A DNA stretch of 19,401 nucleotides. It comes from Actinomycetota bacterium. Lineage in GTDB: Bacteria > Acidobacteriota > Blastocatellia > Chloracidobacteriales > Chloracidobacteriaceae. Under the pieces are notes generated by a model, which had not been told where the DNA came from, searched no databases, and saw only the letters and a list, made by a program, of their open reading frames with translations. Made by a program: the position numbers and the translations under genes. Each line of letters opens with the position of its first letter. The stretch's first letter is position 1. Location: positions 1-19,401 of the forward strand of contig JAAFHI010000005.1 of NCBI GenBank assembly GCA_013298335.1, given 5' to 3'. Positions 14,716 to 19,401 of the stretch are shown piece after piece.

Positions 14716-15102
14716 ATGATGAAATCGGTTTTGAAACTTCAAAACGCACTCGCCCTCGAACTTGATCACCGGGGCTGGCGAATTGCGTCCGTCATCACTG
14801 ATGAGGATGAACAGCCCTGGTGGGAGGCGGAAGTCTGGCGGCTCGAATCGAAGTGGCCGGCCACGACCCATTCGGTGGTGCTCACCTTCTACGATTTTTT
14901 CGAAGAAGGATGCGAAAGCGCCCTGCTGATGTCCCGTGAGCGATTCGAAGACCGTCCCTGGGATTACAAGGGAACCCGGATTGAGTTCGGGACGAACTGG
15001 CGTCCGCTGGTTGGTCCGTTTCTCGATGCGCTCGACCGCCTGCGGGAAACCCCTCCGGAGGTTGAAACGACCATCCCCGCCATCCACTCCGGGCCGGGGT
15101 GA
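14716..15102 (+). CDS. Hypothetical protein, tandem paralog 2
   Basis: This 128-residue protein is a shorter paralog of its upstream neighbour. Shared blocks are DHRGWRIASVI (17-27), EVWRLESKW (39-47), VVLTFYD (54-60) and NWRPLVGPFLDALDRLRETPPE (94-115). The basic N-terminal extension of the first copy is missing here. The function is unknown. The two ATG codons at 14716 and 14719 are equally good starts, and neither has a clear ribosome site. The stop is followed within 30 bp by a strong terminator, marking the likely end of the htrA transcript. Confidence 0.8.
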   Translation: MMKSVLKLQNALALELDHRGWRIASVITDEDEQPWWEAEVWRLESKWPATTHSVVLTFYDFFEEGCESALLMSRERFEDRPWDYKGTRIEFGTNWRPLVGPFLDALDRLRETPPEVETTIPAIHSGPG

Positions 15103-15128
15103 ACAGGTCCGCCGTTTGAACCACGCCC

Positions 15129-15178
15129 GAAAAGAAAACGCCGGCGGAAGCGCGAACTTCCACCGGCGTTTTCTTTTC
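15129..15178. terminator. Bidirectional intrinsic terminator
   Basis: The arms GAAAAGAAAACGCCGG (15129-15144) and CCGGCGTTTTCTTTTC (15163-15178) are exact inverse complements. The stem continues through one C/A mismatch into GGAAG/CTTCC around a 6-nt loop. T-rich tails exist on both strands. It sits between the convergent ends of the tandem paralog (15102) and the S9 peptidase (15202), so it can end both transcripts. Confidence 0.95.
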
Positions 15179-15201
15179 AGTTCGTAACTGTTCAGCCGCG
15201 A

Positions 15202-17250
15202 TTACGGCTTGAGGTAGGTGGCGAACCATTCATGAACCGACTTGTACCAAAGCTCGCTGTTCTGCGGTTTCAGCACCCAGTGGCCCTCGTCGGGAAAGTA
15301 GAGCAGCTTCGACGGCACATGCCGCCGTTGCAGCGCGGTGAACAGTTGCAGCCCCTCGCCGACCGGCACGCGGTAGTCGAGTTCGCCGTGGACCACGAGC
15401 GTCGGCGTGTCGAAGTTGTTGGCGAACTTGTGCGGCGACCACTTTTCATAGAGCGCCGGATTGGCCCACGGCGTGCCCTTGAATTCCCATTCGGCGAACC
15501 AGAGTTCCTCGGTCGCGCCGTACATGCTTTCGAGGTTGTACACGCCCGCGTGCGACACGAGCGCCTTGAACCGCTTGTTCTGGTTGTGGCCGAGAATCCA
15601 GTTGACCATGTAGCCGCCGTAGCTGCCGCCCGCCGCGCCGATGCGCTCCGGATCGACATAGCCCTGCTTGATGACGTGGTCGACGCCGTTCATCAGGTCG
15701 ATGTAGACCTTGCCGCCCCAGTCGCCGCTGATTTCATCGGTGAATTTCTGGCCGTAACCGGTCGAGCCGCGCGGATTCACCATCACCACGACGTAGCCCG
15801 GCGCGGCGAAGAGTTCCGGATTCCAGCGATAGCTCCAGCCGTTGGTCCACGCGCCCTGCGGGCCGCCGTGGATGAGCAGGATCATCGGGTACTTCTTGCC
15901 CGCCTCGAATTTCGGCGGCTTGACGATCATCGCGTGGACCTTCGCGCCCGCCGCGCCCGTGTACCACGCTTCCTCGACCGCGCCGAACTTGATTTCCGAG
16001 CAGAGCGCGTCGTTGGCGTGGGTGAGTTGCGTGAGCTGGCCGTTGTTGGTGTACGAGAAAACCTCGTTCGGATGGGTGAAGGTGGAACTCGTGAAGTAGA
16101 TCGTCTTGCCGTCCGGCGAAATCGAAAGGCTGCCGTTCTGGCCCTTTTCGAAAATCACCTTCGCGTCGTTGCCCGCGAGGGTGAGGTAGTAAATCGACGA
16201 CTGGCCCTTGTTTTCCGCCGTCAGGAACATGCCCGTGCTGTCGGGCAGCCATGCGATTTCATCGAACGAAACGTCGGTCTTGTCGGTCAGGCTGCGGATC
16301 GTGCCGGCCTTGCGGTCGTAAATCAGAATCTGCTTTTTGTCGGCTTCGAAGGTGGGCGTGGCCATCGACAGCCACGCGACGTATTTGCCGTCGGGCGAAT
16401 AGCGCGGGTTGGTGTCGTAGCCCTTGCTCGTCGAAATGCGCTTCGCTTCGCCGCCGTTGACCGACACGAGAAAAATGTCGCTGTTGGTGCTGGTCGCCTC
16501 GTCCTTGTCGGTATTGCGTGCGAAGGCGAGTTCCGTGCCGTCGGGCGAAAAGGCGTAGTCGCTACCGCCGAGACTGAAGATCGGCGCGTCGTAGTCGCCG
16601 GGCGTCACGTCCTTCGCGGGTCCGCCGCTCGCGGGCGCGACGAAAATGTGCGAGCGCCGGCCTTCCTTGAAGCTCGTCCAGTGGCGAAAAAGCAGGCGGT
16701 CGGCGATCTTCGCCTTGACCTTGCTCGCTTCGGCTTCGGCCAGCTTGCGCTGGTTGCATTCAGCGTCCGGGCATTCCGGATAGATGTCGGCGGTAAAGGC
16801 GAACCACTTGCCGTCGGGCGACCAGATCAGGCCGCCGAGGTCGGTGAAGAAATCGGTGACCTTGCGCGGCGTGCCGCCCTCGATGCCGATCACGTAAACC
16901 TGCGCCGTTCCGTCGGGCGCGGCCACGTAGGCAATGGACTTGCTGTCGGGCGACCAGCAGGGCTCGTTGCTCGACCGCTTGCCGGAGGTGAGTTGTCGGG
17001 GTTCACCGCCGGTCGCGGGGATGATCCACAGGTCGTACTGCGTACGATTCGCGGCTTTATCCACCGCGCCCTGCGGATAGACGATCCATTTGCCGTCGGG
17101 CGACACGGTCGCGCCCGCGATGCGTTTCACGCGCATCTGATCGTCGAAGGTCATCGGACGTGACTGCGCCGACACCGGGTGAAAAGCGAGTGCAAGGGTA
17201 AAAATCGCCGCGCTCAGGACGATGCGCGCGGCTTTCGGGAAACGTACCAT
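15202..17250 (-). CDS. S9 family prolyl oligopeptidase-type peptidase, secreted
   Basis: This 682-residue enzyme has a signal peptide (MVRFPKAARIVLSAAIFTLA..., likely cut after VSA, residue 28), a beta-propeller (about 40-420) with repeated SPDGK-type blade motifs (around 50, 100, 144, 235, 285 and 378), and a C-terminal alpha/beta-hydrolase domain. The triad is Ser543 in GGSYGG, Asp625 in HGELDYRVP and His657 in DEGHWV; HGGP (461-464) forms the oxyanion region. Such enzymes remove dipeptides or cut short peptides in the periplasm or outside the cell. The start is firm, with GGAGG six bases before the ATG. It lies 21 bp after the PIN toxin stop on the same strand, so it may partly be read from that operon. 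Confidence 0.95.
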   Translation of the reverse strand: MVRFPKAARIVLSAAIFTLALAFHPVSAQSRPMTFDDQMRVKRIAGATVSPDGKWIVYPQGAVDKAANRTQYDLWIIPATGGEPRQLTSGKRSSNEPCWSPDSKSIAYVAAPDGTAQVYVIGIEGGTPRKVTDFFTDLGGLIWSPDGKWFAFTADIYPECPDAECNQRKLAEAEASKVKAKIADRLLFRHWTSFKEGRRSHIFVAPASGGPAKDVTPGDYDAPIFSLGGSDYAFSPDGTELAFARNTDKDEATSTNSDIFLVSVNGGEAKRISTSKGYDTNPRYSPDGKYVAWLSMATPTFEADKKQILIYDRKAGTIRSLTDKTDVSFDEIAWLPDSTGMFLTAENKGQSSIYYLTLAGNDAKVIFEKGQNGSLSISPDGKTIYFTSSTFTHPNEVFSYTNNGQLTQLTHANDALCSEIKFGAVEEAWYTGAAGAKVHAMIVKPPKFEAGKKYPMILLIHGGPQGAWTNGWSYRWNPELFAAPGYVVVMVNPRGSTGYGQKFTDEISGDWGGKVYIDLMNGVDHVIKQGYVDPERIGAAGGSYGGYMVNWILGHNQNKRFKALVSHAGVYNLESMYGATEELWFAEWEFKGTPWANPALYEKWSPHKFANNFDTPTLVVHGELDYRVPVGEGLQLFTALQRRHVPSKLLYFPDEGHWVLKPQNSELWYKSVHEWFATYLKP

Positions 17251-17271
17251 ACAATGCCTCCGGGAAAACGT

Positions 17272-17724
17272 TCAGATGATGTCTTGCCAAAGCCTGGCCG
17301 TGACGAACTGCTCGATGTGTTTGACGTTGGTGGTTGCTACTTCGATATCGTAACCGTCTTCAGCCATCAGAAGCGCCTGCGCGGAAAGAATCACGTCCGC
17401 GTCGAGGGCCGTGTCGGTCGCCGTCGGCCTGCCGTTTTTCCGCGCCCGCGCCCACAGTTGCGCGGCCAGAAGCATGGCTTCGGTAGTGATGGCGACATAT
17501 CCGAGGCGCGACTTGAAGCTGTCCAGACGCGACAGCCCCTTCAGCTTGTCGGCCCGCAGCAACTCGCGGCGGATTTCATAATCGGCGATTTCCGGAATCG
17601 CCACTTCAACGCCCTGGGACAACAGTGAATGAAGCCAGCGGCTACAGGCGTGAACTTCAAAGGTGGATTTTGGGTTGGTAATCAGGCCGAGCGGTCCGGC
17701 GTCGAGTATGACGAGACGGCTCAT
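17272..17724 (-). CDS. PIN-domain protein, putative toxin ribonuclease
   Basis: This 150-residue PIN-domain protein resembles VapC-type toxins, which cleave RNA using a metal site of acidic residues. Candidates are Asp8 (ILDAGPL), Glu45 or Glu50 (IPEIADYEIRREL), Asp108/Asp110 (TALDADVILSAQA) and the TTN at 131-133 (VATTNVKHI). The ATG at 17722-17724 overlaps the stop of the upstream gene by 4 nt (ATGA), the usual arrangement in toxin-antitoxin operons. VapC-like proteins are normally held inactive by the antitoxin. It could also be a PIN protein with another role, but the coupled small partner favours the toxin reading. Confidence 0.88.
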   Translation of the reverse strand: MSRLVILDAGPLGLITNPKSTFEVHACSRWLHSLLSQGVEVAIPEIADYEIRRELLRADKLKGLSRLDSFKSRLGYVAITTEAMLLAAQLWARARKNGRPTATDTALDADVILSAQALLMAEDGYDIEVATTNVKHIEQFVTARLWQDII

Positions 17725-17936
17725 GGAAAGAGCTTCCTGACGGAGAGGCGGTGTTCATCCAGCGCGTGTTTGAGAAATTCGAAGGTTTCCCGCTGCTCGT
17801 CGCCCTCTTCGTCCTCCCAGCCGCGGACGAGCGCAATGATTTCATCCGTACCAGCGCGCGCCGGACGATACCCGGAATCGCGTCCGAAGGGTTCGTTCCC
17901 CGTCTTTTTTACCGTTGCCGGTTTTCCATGCGTCAT
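17721..17936 (-). CDS. Putative antitoxin for the PIN protein, 71 aa
   Basis: This 71-residue protein overlaps the PIN gene by 4 nt. It has a basic N-terminal part (THGKPATVKKTGNEPFGRDSGYR) and an acidic helical C-terminal part (IIALVRGWEDEEGDEQRETFEFLKHALDEHRLSVRKLF). I do not recognise a standard antitoxin DNA-binding fold (AbrB, RHH, Phd or HTH) by eye, so the antitoxin call rests on size, order and translational coupling. The start is very well supported: AAGGAGG stands seven bases before the ATG. Confidence 0.78.
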   Translation of the reverse strand: MTHGKPATVKKTGNEPFGRDSGYRPARAGTDEIIALVRGWEDEEGDEQRETFEFLKHALDEHRLSVRKLFP

Positions 17937-17943
17937 CGGAAAT

Positions 17944-17950
17944 CCTCCTT
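17944..17950 (-). promoter_or_regulatory. Strong ribosome binding site of the antitoxin gene
   Basis: AAGGAGG on the minus strand, 7 bp from the ATG, is the best Shine-Dalgarno sequence in the window. A strong antitoxin signal with a coupled toxin start is the expected way to keep the antitoxin in excess. Confidence 0.8.
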
Positions 17951-18066
17951 CAGCCCTGATGTTTCGGAACGGTGAATTTATCCGCCCAAGGTTGCGAATA
18001 CCATCCCTTTTCCACGAAAGTCGCTTTTCTCAAGATACTTCCCAAAGCCATCCACACTGAACTTTC

Positions 18067-18879
18067 ATGAAACCGAAAACCCGACTCGATCAGCGGCTCG
18101 TCGAACTCGGCCTCGCCGAATCCCGCCAAAAAGCCCAGGCGATGATTCTCGCCGGGACCGTTCTGATTGACGAACAGCGCGCCGAAAAGGCCGGTCAGGC
18201 GGTGCGCCCCGAAGCCGTGATTCGCATCAAGGGCGAGACGTTGCGCTATGTGGGCCGCGGCGGACTCAAACTCGAAGGCGCGCTCCACGATTTCGGCATT
18301 CAAGTCGAAAACGCGATCTGCCTCGACGTCGGGGCCTCGACCGGCGGTTTTACCGACTGTCTTTTGCAGCACGGCGCGGCGCGGGTCTACGCCGTGGACG
18401 TCGGCCACAACCAGCTCGTCTGGAAACTCCGTACCGACGAGCGGGTGATTTCGCGCGAAGGCGTCAATGCGCGGTTTCTCGCGCCCGCCGATTTTCCCGA
18501 ACCGTTCGATTTCATCACCGGCGACGTGTCGTTCATTTCGATGACGATGATCCTGCCCGTGCTGGGGCCGCTCGCGAAGCCCGACGCGCGGCTGGTGATT
18601 CTCGTGAAACCGCAGTTTGAAGTCGGTCGGGAGGATGTGGGGAAGGGGGGAATCGTCCGCGAGCCGCGCCTGCACCGCCGCGCCGCCGCGCGCGTCATCG
18701 CCGCCGCGACCGCCGCCGGATTCCGTCCGGAGCGGCTGATCCGTTCCCCCATCGAAGGGGCGGACGGTAATGTGGAGTTTCTGCTCGCCGCCCGGCGGAG
18801 TGCTGATGCGCCCGAAATGACGCCAGACGACACACTTACCGCCGATCTGACGGCGCTTTTCGGGAGTGGGAGCGTTTGA
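18067..18879 (+). CDS. tlyA: TlyA family rRNA 2'-O-methyltransferase
   Basis: This 270-residue protein has an N-terminal S4 RNA-binding domain (about 5-62, TRLDQRLVELGLAESRQKAQ) and an FtsJ/RrmJ-like methyltransferase domain (about 64-245). The SAM loop is CLDVGASTGGFTDCLL (85-100). The K-D-K-E catalytic residues are placed at Lys68 (RGGLKLEGAL), Asp153 (DVSFIS), Lys181 (VKPQFEVG) and Glu237 (NVEFLL). TlyA proteins methylate ribose positions of 16S and 23S rRNA; older annotations call them hemolysins. A short Ala/Asp/Thr-rich tail follows the domain. The ATG at 18067 matches the family start, but the ribosome site is weak. The gene is divergent from the antitoxin, with 130 bp between them. 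Confidence 0.95.
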   Translation: MKPKTRLDQRLVELGLAESRQKAQAMILAGTVLIDEQRAEKAGQAVRPEAVIRIKGETLRYVGRGGLKLEGALHDFGIQVENAICLDVGASTGGFTDCLLQHGAARVYAVDVGHNQLVWKLRTDERVISREGVNARFLAPADFPEPFDFITGDVSFISMTMILPVLGPLAKPDARLVILVKPQFEVGREDVGKGGIVREPRLHRRAAARVIAAATAAGFRPERLIRSPIEGADGNVEFLLAARRSADAPEMTPDDTLTADLTALFGSGSV

Positions 18880-18903
18880 AAAGCGGGGGCGGCTTTGTAT
18901 AGA
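18876..18903 (+). promoter_or_regulatory. Putative sigma70-type promoter for the STAS gene
   Basis: TTGAAA (18876-18881) and TATAGA (18898-18903) are 16 bp apart and lie about 50 bp before the STAS start codon. The -35 overlaps the tlyA stop codon. This would allow the STAS gene to be expressed apart from tlyA. Confidence 0.5.
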
Positions 18904-18951
18904 GTCGGCGACGTTACAACGATAGAAAGTTTTCTGGAGGCTCCCCCGCCA

Positions 18952-19320
18952 ATGAACATCACGGAACGTACGGTGAATGCCGTCGTCATACTCGATCTCC
19001 AAGGGAAAATCCTTCTCGGCGAAGGCGATTCGCAGCTCAAGGAATACATCGCCAGGCTGATCGAGCGCGGCGAACGCCGGATCATCCTCAATCTGGCGGG
19101 CGTGCCCTACATGGACAGCAGCGGCCTCGGGGAAATCGTTCGATCATTTTCATCGGTCAAGCGCGCGCCGGGCGGGGGCGAACTCAAACTCGTCAACCTC
19201 ACGCGCCGCCTCGTGGACCTGCTCACGATCACCAAGCTCATCTCGATTTTCGAGACCTACGACAACGAAGCCGACGCGGTCAAAAGCTTCGAACATCAAC
19301 CGGAAAGCCAACAGTTCTGA
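18952..19320 (+). CDS. STAS-domain anti-sigma factor antagonist (RsbV/SpoIIAA-like)
   Basis: This 122-residue single STAS domain shows the pattern VVILDLQGKILLGEGDSQLKEYI, then ERRIILNLAGVPYMDSSGLGEIV, with the phosphorylatable serine at Ser56 or Ser57 in DSSGLG. In this family the unphosphorylated protein binds an anti-sigma kinase (RsbW/SpoIIAB type) and frees the sigma factor; phosphorylation switches it off. No kinase or sigma gene is in the window, so the partner is elsewhere. I use the ATG at 18952, with GGAGG eleven bases upstream, rather than the upstream in-frame ATG at 18895. The stop is followed at once by a heptamer repeat. Confidence 0.92.
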   Translation: MNITERTVNAVVILDLQGKILLGEGDSQLKEYIARLIERGERRIILNLAGVPYMDSSGLGEIVRSFSSVKRAPGGGELKLVNLTRRLVDLLTITKLISIFETYDNEADAVKSFEHQPESQQF

Positions 19321-19325
19321 AAAAA

Positions 19326-19356
19326 GGTATCGGGTGTCGGGTGTCGGGTTCCAGGT
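19326..19356 (+). repeat. Heptamer repeat GGTGTCG family, second locus
   Basis: GGTATCG, GGTGTCG, GGTGTCG, GGTTCCA, GGT. This matches the array at 4663-4693 with two differences, and the sequence GAAAACCGT follows it here (19358-19366) as it does after the longer copy (4728-4736). The array sits 6 bp after the STAS gene. Its possible inverted partner would lie beyond the window. Confidence 0.9.
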
Positions 19357-19401
19357 GAAAACCGTCTGACCCGAATTGAAAAGAAATCAAGGGTGTTACC
19401 G

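Noticed and set aside
15232..17163. 643-codon open frame on the plus strand opposite the S9 peptidase
   Set aside because: It is a shadow of a gene with a complete catalytic triad and propeller motifs. There is no recognisable domain and no ribosome site.

Overview
This is a GC-rich, gene-dense bacterial chromosome segment with about 22 protein genes on both strands. No rRNA, tRNA, CRISPR array or insertion sequence is visible. The gene content (GatB, TlyA, HtrA, S9 peptidase, DUF1015, SurA-like chaperone, signal peptides with AxA cleavage sites) fits a free-living Gram-negative bacterium. The style of the genome, including many orphan signalling and hypothetical genes and several unrelated short tandem repeat families, suggests Acidobacteriota (perhaps Blastocatellia-like). 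That assignment is an inference; nothing in the window proves it.

Layout. 1-3314, all minus strand: 5' part of gatB, an orphan single-domain response regulator, a rhomboid-like membrane protein lacking catalytic residues, and a flavin monooxygenase. 3414-4229, plus strand: a secreted SurA-N-like protein whose leader is partly written by a tandem repeat. 4239-8880, minus strand: a hypothetical protein, 3-methyladenine DNA glycosylase (mpg), a DUF1015 protein, a small Pro-rich membrane protein, a 2OG-Fe(II) dioxygenase and a dienelactone hydrolase, with repeat arrays at most of the junctions. 9180-15102, plus strand: a PH-like hypothetical, a DUF3592 membrane protein, a REC-like/GAF/GAF/PAS/GGDEF diguanylate cyclase, a membrane-anchored HtrA protease and two tandem paralogous hypotheticals, closed by a near-perfect bidirectional terminator. 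15202-17936, minus strand: an S9 prolyl oligopeptidase downstream of a PIN toxin and its putative antitoxin. 18067-19320, plus strand: tlyA and a STAS-domain anti-sigma antagonist.

Functional themes are envelope protein quality control (SurA-like, HtrA, rhomboid-like, S9 peptidase), signalling (receiver protein, diguanylate cyclase, STAS protein), translation and RNA modification (GatB, TlyA), DNA repair (Mpg) and a toxin-antitoxin pair.

The most unusual aspect is a set of at least five unrelated families of short tandem repeats (units of 7, 8 or 9 nt). Four of them are laid out within the window as facing inverted arrays, and so is the fifth, at its first locus. They sit at gene borders and in several places run into the coding sequence. 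They supply part of a signal peptide, both termini of Mpg, the stop codon of the dienelactone hydrolase and possibly an upstream extension of the same enzyme. They resemble in style the STRR repeats of filamentous cyanobacteria. Their origin here, and why so many families share one architecture, are the best leads in the window.
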